A stretch of 64,000 nucleotides of DNA from Udaeobacter sp963725505. Lineage in GTDB: Bacteria; Verrucomicrobiota; Verrucomicrobiia; Chthoniobacterales; UBA10450. Below are positions 54,378 to 61,817 of this stretch, piece after piece. The translations under genes and the position numbers were made by a program. The notes beneath the pieces were generated by a model. That model saw only the letters and a program-made list of their open reading frames with translations, did not search any database and had not been told where the DNA came from. Position 1 is the stretch's first letter. Every line of letters begins with the position of its first letter. Location: contig CAVRYN010000002.1 of NCBI GenBank assembly GCA_963725505.1, positions 186,001 through 250,000 of the forward strand, written 5' to 3'.

Positions 54378-55382
54378 ATGAAAAGGTTGCTTGACCGCCC
54401 AATGGCTAGACAGTTCAGCCAGAAACCCCGCCAGCGCATTACCGCGTCTCGGTCGCGGCGATTTAAGCGCATCCTGGTCCCGATCGACTTCTCTCGCCCG
54501 TCGTTAAAGGCGATTTCGTACGCGCTTGCAATCTCGCGGCAATTTGGGGCAGACGTACACCTTTTGCATGTTGTTGATACGACTCAATACCTGCCTCCAA
54601 CGTTGCTAACCCTTCCGCTGATTCCGCAAACAGAGAGGAACAGGCGATTGATGAAACGGCTGAAAGCTGTTGCCTTGAAGCATCGAACTAATGCCAATGT
54701 TTCTGCGCTGGAACCGCGCACCGGCACAGCTTACGAGGAGATTTGCGTGACGGCGCGGGAGCTAAAGGCGGACCTCATTGTTATCGCGACACATGGATAC
54801 ACAGGTTACAAACACATGTTTCTCGGAAGCACTGCGGAACGAGTTGTCCAACATTCATCCTGTCCCGTTCTGGTCGTGCGTCTGCACGCCAGACATTGGA
54901 ACGGATCCACTGCTCCGCGCACCCGTGATGGCTTTCAACTGACGAAGATTCTCGCGCCGACTGATTTCTCGGACTGCTCACAACTGGCGTTCGATTACGC
55001 CGCTCAACTCGCCCGCGATTTTAAGGCAGAATTGCGGCTGGTCCACGTCATTAATCCGCACGCATATCCATTCGGAGATAAGTATGCTGCGCTCGATGCC
55101 GCCCAGCTCATGCGCGAAGCGGCGGACGCAGTGCAGAAACAGATGCGCTCCATGGCAGCAAGATTCAATCGTCGATATTCCGTACGTGTGATGCACGGTT
55201 CGCCGGCTATCGAAATTTGCAACGCGGCAAATGAAGATGTCGATCTTATCGTGATTTCCACGCATGGCCGCACCGGACTCGGCCATTTCCTCATCGGCAG
55301 CACCTCCGAGCGCGTCGTGCGCCATGCGCGTTGTCCAGTGTTGGTCATCCCTGCCCGGAAGAACCGAAAAGGGAAACTCTGA
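54378..55382 (+). CDS. Tandem universal stress protein
   Basis: A 334-residue protein with two complete UspA domains: domain 1 FKRILVPIDFSRPSLKAISYAL to THGYTGYKHMFLGSTAERVVQ; domain 2 LTKILAPTDFSDCSQLAFDYA to THGRTGLGHFLIGSTSERVVRHARCPVLVI. Both keep the ATP-binding glycine pattern. ATG 54378 or ATG 54402. A basic N-terminal stretch (QKPRQRITASRSRRFKR) precedes domain 1. Similar in plan to the genes at 51966 and 59507. Confidence 0.9.
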   Translation: MKRLLDRPMARQFSQKPRQRITASRSRRFKRILVPIDFSRPSLKAISYALAISRQFGADVHLLHVVDTTQYLPPTLLTLPLIPQTERNRRLMKRLKAVALKHRTNANVSALEPRTGTAYEEICVTARELKADLIVIATHGYTGYKHMFLGSTAERVVQHSSCPVLVVRLHARHWNGSTAPRTRDGFQLTKILAPTDFSDCSQLAFDYAAQLARDFKAELRLVHVINPHAYPFGDKYAALDAAQLMREAADAVQKQMRSMAARFNRRYSVRVMHGSPAIEICNAANEDVDLIVISTHGRTGLGHFLIGSTSERVVRHARCPVLVIPARKNRKGKL

Positions 55383-55384
55383 AA

Positions 55385-55690
55385 ATTACGCATTGAAGGC
55401 GCCACTCGACGTTTTGTCGTTCGCAAACTGGGTTTGCGTCACCGGAACTGGCAATGGGCGATCGCAGGGGTACAGCGTGTTCAATGGCGAAGTCAGAATC
55501 GTTCAGAATTCAGATGAGTGTAACGCTGTACCGCAGAGAACTGATCGAGATCAGCGTCGCGAAAAAGCTTATCGCGACGACCTCCACACTGGAGCTCGAA
55601 GGTAAGACCATTATCCTTGTCGATGACGGAATAGCGACCGGTTCGACCAGCTCGCGCAGTGCGGGCTTGACTCGAACTCGATCAGTTAGG
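55385..55690 (+). pseudogene. Remnant of a COG1926 phosphoribosyltransferase gene
   Basis: DNA here aligns with the middle of the intact gene at 56886 (for example GTTCGCAAACTGGGTTTGC, GAACTGGCAATGGGCGATC) but with small indels, so the protein can be followed only by switching frames: LKAPLDV, NGEVRIVQNSDE, and ELEGKTIILVDDGIATGSTS with the PRPP loop. N-terminus and C-terminus are missing. Its right end merges into a groEL fragment. A duplicate of the 56886 or 45409 gene that has decayed. Confidence 0.7.
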
Positions 55691-56185
55691 CGCGGCCAAA
55701 CGCGTGGTGGTAGATAAAGACAATACCACCATCGTTGGCGGCCGCGGCAAAAAGGCGGAAGTCGAAGGACGCTGCAACGAGCTGCGCCGCCAGATCAAAG
55801 AAACGACTTCGGATTACGATCGCGAGAAGCTGGAGGAGCGGCTGGCAAAGCTGGTCGGCGGCGTCGCAGTTGTTCACGTCGGTGCGCCGTCGGAAGCAGA
55901 AATGAAAAGTCGAAAGGAAGCTTTCGACGATGCAGTCAGTGCAACTAAGGCGGCCATCGCGGAAGGAATTGTGCCCGGAGGCGGTTTGGTCCTGCTCCGC
56001 GCCATGGACACGATCGACGCCGAAGCGAAGAAATGCGAAGGCGACGAACGCACTGGTCTTCTGATTTTCAAGCGCGCACTCGAAGCGCCTACTCGCCAGA
56101 TCGCAATCAATTCTGCAGCCGACGACGGCGTTGTAGTGGATAAGATGCGCGCCGGAAGCGGCAATTACGGCTTCGGCCGCGCGCG
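55691..56185 (+). pseudogene. groEL: groEL fragment (middle to C-terminal part)
   Basis: About 165 codons matching GroEL from the apical domain end to the equatorial domain: KRVVVDKDNTTIVGG, IKETTSDYDREKLEERLAKL, GGVAVVHVGAPSEAEMK, IAEGIVPGGGLVLLRAM and KMRAGSGNYGF. It has no start of its own, lacks the N-terminal ATP-binding half and breaks off in non-homologous sequence (SCCDSHTHLGVD). It is joined in frame or nearly so to the phosphoribosyltransferase remnant where both have a similar sequence (GRVVV / KRVVV). Non-functional as a chaperonin. Confidence 0.8.
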
Positions 56186-56281
56186 TGGCGCAGCATCCAT
56201 TTCTTGTTGCGATAGCCACACTCATCTCGGCGTTGACGACGCGCGACTGCTGTTCATTTCGAGAAAGGGCAAAGCGATCGT

Positions 56282-56826
56282 GTGCGCAAAGGGGAGTTGC
56301 CGAACGGTTTAATTAACGACGAAAGCCGCGAACTGGCACTGGATGTCGCGGAGAGGAGTGCGGCTACCGAAGCAGAATGGGATAAAGTTCAAAGCGTGAA
56401 TGTGAAAGGCGTTTTCCTTTGCACCAAGCACGCCATTCCATTTTTGCGAGAAGCCGGTGGCGGCAGCATCATCAATCTCTCTTCAATTTACGGATTGATC
56501 GGCGCGCCGGACATTCCGCCTTATCATGCGTCCAAAGGCGCGGTGAGATTGATGTCGAAAACGGACGCCCTTCTTTACGCGAAAGACAAAATTCGCGTGA
56601 ACTAATTCATCCCGGTTACATCTGGACGCCGATGGTCGAAGGGGTCGGGAGGAAGTCGGGACAAAGCATGGACGCTTTTCGGAAGCAGATCGACGCGCTG
56701 CATCCGCTCGGTCACATTGGTGAACCTGACGACATCGCCTATGGCATTCTGTATCTTGCATCCGATGAGTCGAAATTTGTCACCGGCAGCGAATTGGTGA
56801 TCGACGGCGGTTACACGGCGCAGTGA
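56282..56826 (+). pseudogene. Short-chain dehydrogenase fragment, N-terminally truncated, one frameshift
   Basis: Contains the SDR middle and end: NVKGVFLCTKHAIPF, IINLSSIYGLIG (catalytic Ser), PPYHASKGAVRLM (YxxxK), then after a frame change near 56600 IHPGYIWTPMVEGV and the usual end TGSELVIDGGYTAQ. The N-terminal Rossmann nucleotide-binding motif (TGxxxGIG) is missing, so it cannot bind NAD(P) normally. It directly follows the groEL fragment. Confidence 0.8.
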
Positions 56827-56859
56827 TGCAGCCTTCAAAAGTCGCAAATTGCTAACGGC

Positions 56860-56882
56860 AAGAACTGCGAGTTCATTCGCAA
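56860..56882 (+). promoter_or_regulatory. GAACT-GCG-AGTTC palindrome and CTGCG-N8-CGCAA site
   Basis: A perfect 5-base inverted repeat around GCG (56862-56874), in register with CTGCG-N8-CGCAA (56865-56882). It ends only three bases before the ATG of the phosphoribosyltransferase at 56886, much closer than in the other cases, so here it might act as a translational or repressor site. Confidence 0.45.
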
Positions 56883-56885
56883 GAT

Positions 56886-57548
56886 ATGAAAACACAATTC
56901 TTTAACCGAAGTGAAGCTGGTCAGTGTCTGGCTGAAAATCTCAGTAGCTACGCGAATCGCGAGGACGTCCTCGTGCTCGCGCTTCCGCGCGGTGGCGTGC
57001 CGGTCGCGGCGGAAATAGCAAAAACCTTAAACGTACCGCTCGATGTCTTCGTGGTTCGCAAACTTGGCTTGCCTGGCCACCCAGAATTGGCAATGGGCGC
57101 GATTGCTTCTGGCGGCGTGCGTGTCTTCAATGGCGACGTCGTCAATTCGCTCCGGATCCCCGATGAAGTGATTGACGAGGTCAGCGCGCAGGAACTGATC
57201 GAGCTCCAGCGCCGCGAAAAAGTTTATCGAGACGATTTGCCGCCGCCGGAAGTCGAAGGTAAAACAGTGATCCTGATTGATGATGGGATCGCGACCGGCT
57301 CAACCATGCTCGCAGCAATTTCCGCGCTGCGACAGTTGAACGCAGGTCGCATCGTCGTTGGGGCGCCTGTCATTGCCGCAGCAACGTATTACGAAATCCG
57401 TCGCGCGGCTGATGACGTCGCAGCCGTGATGGTTCCGGAAAACTTCTACGCTGTCGGCCAATGGTACGAAGATTTTTCCCAGACCACCGACGATGAAGTG
57501 CGAGCACTTCTCGCCCAAGCCGCTCGCCGCCAATCCGTCTCGACGTAA
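56886..57548 (+). CDS. COG1926-type phosphoribosyltransferase
   Basis: A 220-residue paralogue of the gene at 45409, with the same start (FFNRSEAGQCLAENL), VLALPRGGVPVAAEIAKTL, FVVRKLGLPGHPELAMGAIASGG, PRPP loop VILIDDGIATGSTM and end MVPENFYAVGQWYEDFSQTTDDEV. In M. tuberculosis proteins of this family (Rv0571c, Rv2030c) belong to the DosR hypoxia regulon (known). Single gene between the pseudogene cluster and the CBS gene. No ribosome site is visible because the palindrome reaches almost to the ATG. Confidence 0.85.
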   Translation: MKTQFFNRSEAGQCLAENLSSYANREDVLVLALPRGGVPVAAEIAKTLNVPLDVFVVRKLGLPGHPELAMGAIASGGVRVFNGDVVNSLRIPDEVIDEVSAQELIELQRREKVYRDDLPPPEVEGKTVILIDDGIATGSTMLAAISALRQLNAGRIVVGAPVIAAATYYEIRRAADDVAAVMVPENFYAVGQWYEDFSQTTDDEVRALLAQAARRQSVST

Positions 57549-57579
57549 TCCTCACAACCCGCACTTCGTTGCGGCTGCC

Positions 57580-57602
57580 AAGAATTGCGCAGTTCTTCGC
57601 AA
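57580..57602 (+). promoter_or_regulatory. Palindrome AAGAATTGCGCAGTTCTT with TTGCG-N8-CGCAA
   Basis: An 18-base imperfect palindrome (8 of 9 pairs) at 57580-57597, overlapping the perfect TTGCG-N8-CGCAA at 57585-57602. It ends 60 bases before the ATG of the CBS protein. This is the best example of the recurring site. Confidence 0.5.
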
Positions 57603-57661
57603 GATTCGCGGAGCGCATCCCATTCGTCTCGTATTCTTTGTCGGTCAGAAAGGTAAACAAT

Positions 57662-58177
57662 ATGAAAGTACAAGATGTAATGACCTACAACGTGCAGACC
57701 TGCCGGCCGGAAAGCAATCTGGCCGAAGCAGCGATGCAAATGTGGAAAGGCGATTGTGGCATTCTACCAGTGGTGGTCGATGGCCAGAAAGTCGTCGGCA
57801 TGATCACTGATCGCGATATCTGCATGGCGGCAGCGACTAAACATCGCGAACCAGCCAATATCCGCGTGAAGGAAGTGATATCGGGAAAGGTTTACGGCTG
57901 TTCGCCGGATACAGACATTCACGAGGCGCTTAAAATCATGCAACAGATGCAGGTGCGGCGGCTGCCGATCATAAGTGCGGAAGATGGAAGGCTGGCCGGC
58001 ATATTGTCGATGAACGACGTGGCCCTGAAAGCAAAAGCGGATCGCAAGGCAGAACTCTCAGCCGAGGATGTTGAAAACACGCTGAGAGGGATCTGCACGC
58101 ACCGGCCGGTCGCGCAGGCGAAGCCGGTCCAGCACGAACCGACCCAGCAAATGCGGCCGCAACTGGCAGCTGTATAA
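57662..58177 (+). CDS. CBS-pair protein (hypoxic-response-protein-like)
   Basis: A 171-residue protein with two CBS domains: MKVQDVMTYNVQTCRPESNLAEAA... ILPVVVDGQKVVGMITDRDI, and VKEVISGKVYGCSPDTDIHEAL... RRLPIISAEDGRLAGILSMNDV, then a helical tail. CBS pairs bind adenine nucleotides and sense energy state. M. tuberculosis Hrp1 (Rv2626c), a stand-alone CBS pair, is a major hypoxia-induced protein (known). ATG 57662 has AAAGG before it; the frame is open upstream to 57569 but includes the regulatory site. Confidence 0.85.
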   Translation: MKVQDVMTYNVQTCRPESNLAEAAMQMWKGDCGILPVVVDGQKVVGMITDRDICMAAATKHREPANIRVKEVISGKVYGCSPDTDIHEALKIMQQMQVRRLPIISAEDGRLAGILSMNDVALKAKADRKAELSAEDVENTLRGICTHRPVAQAKPVQHEPTQQMRPQLAAV

Positions 58178-58194
58178 AAGCAACGCTTCGCGTT

Positions 58195-58251
58195 TGTAGC
58201 CACGTGCCTGTGGCACGTTATCCGCAGACGTCGCAAAGCGACGTGGCTACA
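58195..58251. repeat. REPIN-like element (TGTAGCC ... GGCTACA)
   Basis: Stems CGTGCC/GGCACG and CGTCGC/GCGACG, each with a 3-base loop, flanked by inverted TGTAGCCA heads. Same heads as 2834-2914 with different stems. Confidence 0.75.
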
Positions 58252-58283
58252 ACGAAGCCAATGCAAACTTGGAGGACGAAACC

Positions 58284-58742
58284 ATGAAATCACATCAACC
58301 GGAAGTTTTCGGAACGACGCTGCAAAAAACAAATCTCTGGGTGAAGGAGATCAGCGATTTGTTGCACTGGGACGATCATCACAAGGCTTACCATGGGTTG
58401 CGCGCGGTCCTGCACGTGCTGCGGGACCGTCTGCCTGTCCCGGAAGCCGCGCATCTGGGCGCGCAGCTTCCCATGCTCGTGCGCGGATTCTATTACGACA
58501 ATTGGAAACCGGCAGCCACGCCGACAAAAATTAAGACCGCGCAGGAGTTTTACGATGCAGTGCGCGAGAATTTCACCGCGGACCGTAACGTCAATCCCAT
58601 GCGATTGACCGAGGCTGTGTTGAAGGTGCTCTCCGCGAACACCTCTCCGGGTGAACTCGAGAAAGTCTTGGGAATTTTTCCGCCGGAATTGCGGGCGCTC
58701 TGCCTCGAGCAAAAGGCTGTCGACCTCTCTGACTTGGGATGA
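58284..58742 (+). CDS. DUF2267 protein
   Basis: A 152-residue helical protein matching DUF2267: DDHHKAYHGLRAVLHVLRDRLPVPEAAHLGAQLPMLVRG and TAQEFYDAVRENF. Function unknown; the family is often found in stress-related loci with Usp and CBS proteins. ATG 58284 has GGAGG nine bases before it. Its stop overlaps the next start (ATGA). Confidence 0.8.
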   Translation: MKSHQPEVFGTTLQKTNLWVKEISDLLHWDDHHKAYHGLRAVLHVLRDRLPVPEAAHLGAQLPMLVRGFYYDNWKPAATPTKIKTAQEFYDAVRENFTADRNVNPMRLTEAVLKVLSANTSPGELEKVLGIFPPELRALCLEQKAVDLSDLG

Positions 58743-59152
58743 CTGCGAGTTCACTCATCATTGTGGCTGATCGCGGGAGCTTGCGCGCGTATCGCGTCCA
58801 GGAAACGCCAACGCGGGGCCCCCACCTGGAGTTGGTGCAGGCGTTTGAAATTACTGATGTCATGAACGCAGCGAGCACGCGTCATGCGACGCCGATGACC
58901 GATTGGCCGCAATTGGAAGCAGAAATGGATCGCCGAGTTTGCAAAGAACTCGCCGCCGAGATCGGGAAAATCGTGGAGCGCAACCAGGGCAAAGGTTGGT
59001 CGTTCGCCGCGCCCGAATCGATTCACGCGAGGATCGTCGAGCACTTGCCGCCCGAAATCCAGGAGCGGATCGTGGAGCATGTCGAATCCGATCTCGTGAA
59101 ATTGCCGGCGGCAGTGCTTCCGTCGCACTTCCGCTCGCTTCAACCGATTTAG
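58739..59152 (+). CDS. Host-attachment-family protein (COG5622-like)
   Basis: A 137-residue protein with SSLIIVADRGSLRAYRVQET at the N-terminus and ELAAEIGKIVERNQGKGWSFAAPESIHARIVEHLPPEIQERI at positions typical of the 'protein required for attachment to host cells' family, related to the release-factor-like baeRF group. The name comes from Agrobacterium; the biochemical role is unknown. ATG 58739 overlaps DUF2267 (ATGA), so the pair is co-expressed. Confidence 0.7.
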   Translation: MTASSLIIVADRGSLRAYRVQETPTRGPHLELVQAFEITDVMNAASTRHATPMTDWPQLEAEMDRRVCKELAAEIGKIVERNQGKGWSFAAPESIHARIVEHLPPEIQERIVEHVESDLVKLPAAVLPSHFRSLQPI

Positions 59153-59218
59153 TTCATGATTGCGCTCTCAACAAAGATGAAATCCAGCAAAAACGGAATG
59201 TAAGAAAGGAAGTAAAAC

Positions 59219-59452
59219 ATGGCTAAATGCGAACATTGCGGAAACGAATACGACAAGGCATTTGAGGTCAGGCTCGAGGGGAAAACGCACGTTTTCGATA
59301 GCTTCGAGTGCGCAATTCAGAAAATGGCGCCCAAATGTAATCATTGCGGTTGCAAAATTATCGGCCACGGCGTTGAGAACGGCGGCAGAATATTCTGCTG
59401 CGCCAATTGCGCCCGCGAGAGCGGCGAAAGCCGCCTGCGCGATCGTGTTTGA
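59219..59452 (+). CDS. Small cysteine-rich zinc-ribbon protein
   Basis: A 77-residue protein with CEHCGNEYD at the start, FDSFECAIQ, CNHCGCKIIGHGVE and FCCANCARESG: nine cysteines and several histidines in an order suitable for two zinc sites. Proteins of this form are widespread short zinc-ribbon proteins. AAGGAAG lies before the ATG at 59219. It could serve as a metal store or a redox sensor (inference). Confidence 0.75.
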   Translation: MAKCEHCGNEYDKAFEVRLEGKTHVFDSFECAIQKMAPKCNHCGCKIIGHGVENGGRIFCCANCARESGESRLRDRV

Positions 59453-59506
59453 CCCAATCCAAATCTATTAATGCGCATCTCGACCAGGAATTTTCACTGA
59501 CTCACC

Positions 59507-60466
59507 ATGACACAGAACACTTCGACACAAGGATCTAGTTCCCGGCTGGAATTCAAGATTGAGCGCATTCTCGTCCCATTGGATTTCTCGCCCGCATCGA
59601 TGGAAGCGCTCGATTACGCCGTTTCGCTGGCGAAACAATTTCACGCTGCCGTTCATCTTGTCCACGTCTATCCGCCTGACGAGGCGTCGTCGGTGCCGGG
59701 CGCAGGACATCTCCTGTTGCAATCGGCCGAGGCGATCGAGCGCCTTAACGAGGAACTGACCGGTATTCATCGGAAGCATGTTCCGACATTTCGCCCGGAG
59801 AATTGTTACATCCGTCGCGGCAAGCCATACGAGGAAATTGTGCGTTTGGCCCGCGAGATTGATGCCGATTTGATCGCGCTTTCGACGCGAGGCCATAGCG
59901 GCCTCAAGCATCTTCTGCTCGGGAGCACGGCTGAACGAGTCGTTCGCAACGCACCGTGCCGTGTTCTTGTTGTACGGAAACGAAAAAAGAAATCGAAAAC
60001 GGCCAGCGAATCCCTCGCGATTCGCACAATCCTGGTTCCGGTAGATTTCTCAACATGTTCCCTCGCGGGCACGGAGTACGCGGCGTTTTTAGCGAGAAAG
60101 CTTCATGCCACGCTTCGCCTCTTTCATGTGACGTATCCATATGTCGATTACGTGATCGTTGACCGCGCGGGCGCGCGTCTCGCTGCGTTGGCAGAAGCAG
60201 TCCAGGAGGCAGCCCGGCAGGAAATGGACGCGCTCAAACAGATGGATTTTTTGCGTGGTGTCCCAGTTCAAACCGAAATCCGCGCGGGCCATGCGACTGA
60301 AGAAATCTGCAAGGGAGCCGGTCAGCCCGACATTGATCTGATCGTCACGTCTACTCATGGTCGCACGGGTTTGAAGCACGCGCTCATCGGCAGTGTCGCC
60401 GAACACGTTGTACGTTATGCCGAGCGCCCGGTCTTGGTTGTCCCCAGCTATCACGCCAGCTCCTGA
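59507..60466 (+). CDS. Tandem universal stress protein
   Basis: A 319-residue protein with two UspA domains: IERILVPLDFSPASMEALDYAV to STRGHSGLKHLLLGSTAERVVRNAPCRVLVV, and IRTILVPVDFSTCSLAGTEYA to STHGRTGLKHALIGSVAEHVVRYAERPVLVV. ATP-binding glycines are present in both. Downstream the erythromycin-esterase-like gene follows in 12 bases, so they are co-transcribed; in M. tuberculosis Usp genes likewise neighbour Rv2030c. Confidence 0.9.
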   Translation: MTQNTSTQGSSSRLEFKIERILVPLDFSPASMEALDYAVSLAKQFHAAVHLVHVYPPDEASSVPGAGHLLLQSAEAIERLNEELTGIHRKHVPTFRPENCYIRRGKPYEEIVRLAREIDADLIALSTRGHSGLKHLLLGSTAERVVRNAPCRVLVVRKRKKKSKTASESLAIRTILVPVDFSTCSLAGTEYAAFLARKLHATLRLFHVTYPYVDYVIVDRAGARLAALAEAVQEAARQEMDALKQMDFLRGVPVQTEIRAGHATEEICKGAGQPDIDLIVTSTHGRTGLKHALIGSVAEHVVRYAERPVLVVPSYHASS

Positions 60467-60478
60467 GGGAGAAATGCC

Positions 60479-61810
60479 ATGCCAAAATCTGTTGTCGATC
60501 TTGTCAGCGAAAAGGCAGAAGCGCTGGTCGGTTCGCCTAACGACTTTGATTCTCTTATCGATTTCATTGGCGACGCGCGTTTCGTCTTAATCGGCGAAGC
60601 CAGTCATGGCACTCATGAGTTCTATCGCATCCGCGCTCAAATCTCCAAGGTCCTGATCGCGCAGCGCGGCTTCAACGCCGTGGCCGTGGAAGCAGATTGG
60701 CCGGATGCATATCGCGTCAATCGGTTTGTGCGAGGCGCGAGCAAGGACAGCGATAGTGTAGAAGCGTTAGGTGGATTTCAACGATTTCCCCAATGGATGT
60801 GGCGCAATGCTGATGTCCTCGACTTCGTCGGCTGGTTGCGCGAGCACAACGACGAGCAATCATTCGAAGATCGGAAGTGTGGATTCTACGGCCTCGACCT
60901 TTACAGCCTGCATGCTTCAATCGAAGCGGTGCTCGTTTACTTGGACAAACTTGACCCGGAAGCAGCGAAACGGGCGCGACATTACTACGGTTGTTTCGAA
61001 CATTTCGGCAAGGACATCACAACGTACGGATACGCCGCCGGTTTTCACATGACGCCGTCTTGCGAGCAGGCCGTTGTAAAAAACCTCGTCGAGCTGCGGC
61101 GCAAAGCGATGGATTATCTGCAACGCGATGGCCAGGTCGCAGCCGACGCGTATTTCTGCGCGGAACAAAATGCGCTCGTTGTACGAAACGCCGAAGAATA
61201 CTACCGCAACATGTTTCGGCGCGAAGTTTCCTCGTGGAACCTTCGCGACACCCACATGATGGAGTCAATCGTTAGGCTGGCAATTCACCTGAGCAACCAG
61301 AAGCCGCCGGCAAAAATCATCGTTTGGGCGCACAACTCGCACCTGGGCGACGCGCGCGCGACGCAAATGGGCGAGCGCGGCGAGTTAAATCTTGGCCAGC
61401 TTGTGCGAGAGCACTTTGGAAAGGAAGCAGTGTCGATCGGATTCACCACTTATGACGGCACCGTCACGGCTGCTTCCGACTGGGACGCGCCGGCCGAGCG
61501 CAAGAATGTGCGTTCCGCGCATCCGGAAAGTTACGAAGCGTTGTTTCACGATGTCGATGTTCCAAACTTCTTTCTCAACCTACGTGATGCCGATATTGCA
61601 GCGGCGCTGCGCAGTGAACGGCTCGAGCGCGCAATCGGTGTGATTTATCGGCCGGAAACGGAATTGATCAGTCATTACTTTCACGCGCGCTTGCCCGACC
61701 AGTTCGACGCAATCTTGCATTACGATCACACCCGAGCGGTCGAACCACTCGAGCGTTCCGCCGAATGGGAAGCTGGGGAAGTCGAAGAGACATTTCCAAG
61801 CGGACTTTGA
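60479..61810 (+). CDS. Erythromycin-esterase-family protein (COG2312)
   Basis: A 443-residue protein with the family motifs FVLIGEASHGTHEFYRIRAQ near residue 40, AVEADWPDAYRVNRFV near 70, and IIVWAHNSHLGDARATQMGERGE near 285, with conserved Glu and His residues that form the metal-like active site. Only some members open macrolides; many are stress-induced with unknown substrate. In actinobacteria the same domain is fused to a COG1926 phosphoribosyltransferase (Rv2030c), and here that domain is a separate gene at 56886. GGGAGAAA before ATG 60479. No macrolide-resistance claim is made. Confidence 0.85.
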   Translation: MPKSVVDLVSEKAEALVGSPNDFDSLIDFIGDARFVLIGEASHGTHEFYRIRAQISKVLIAQRGFNAVAVEADWPDAYRVNRFVRGASKDSDSVEALGGFQRFPQWMWRNADVLDFVGWLREHNDEQSFEDRKCGFYGLDLYSLHASIEAVLVYLDKLDPEAAKRARHYYGCFEHFGKDITTYGYAAGFHMTPSCEQAVVKNLVELRRKAMDYLQRDGQVAADAYFCAEQNALVVRNAEEYYRNMFRREVSSWNLRDTHMMESIVRLAIHLSNQKPPAKIIVWAHNSHLGDARATQMGERGELNLGQLVREHFGKEAVSIGFTTYDGTVTAASDWDAPAERKNVRSAHPESYEALFHDVDVPNFFLNLRDADIAAALRSERLERAIGVIYRPETELISHYFHARLPDQFDAILHYDHTRAVEPLERSAEWEAGEVEETFPSGL

Positions 61811-61817
61811 AACCGTT

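Noticed and set aside
2834..58251. Possible CRISPR array from repeated palindromes
   Set aside because: Repeats are widely scattered, differ in stem sequence and have no regular spacers; no cas gene was seen.
60479..61810. Macrolide resistance gene
   Set aside because: The family match is clear, but only certain members hydrolyse macrolides and the context is general stress.
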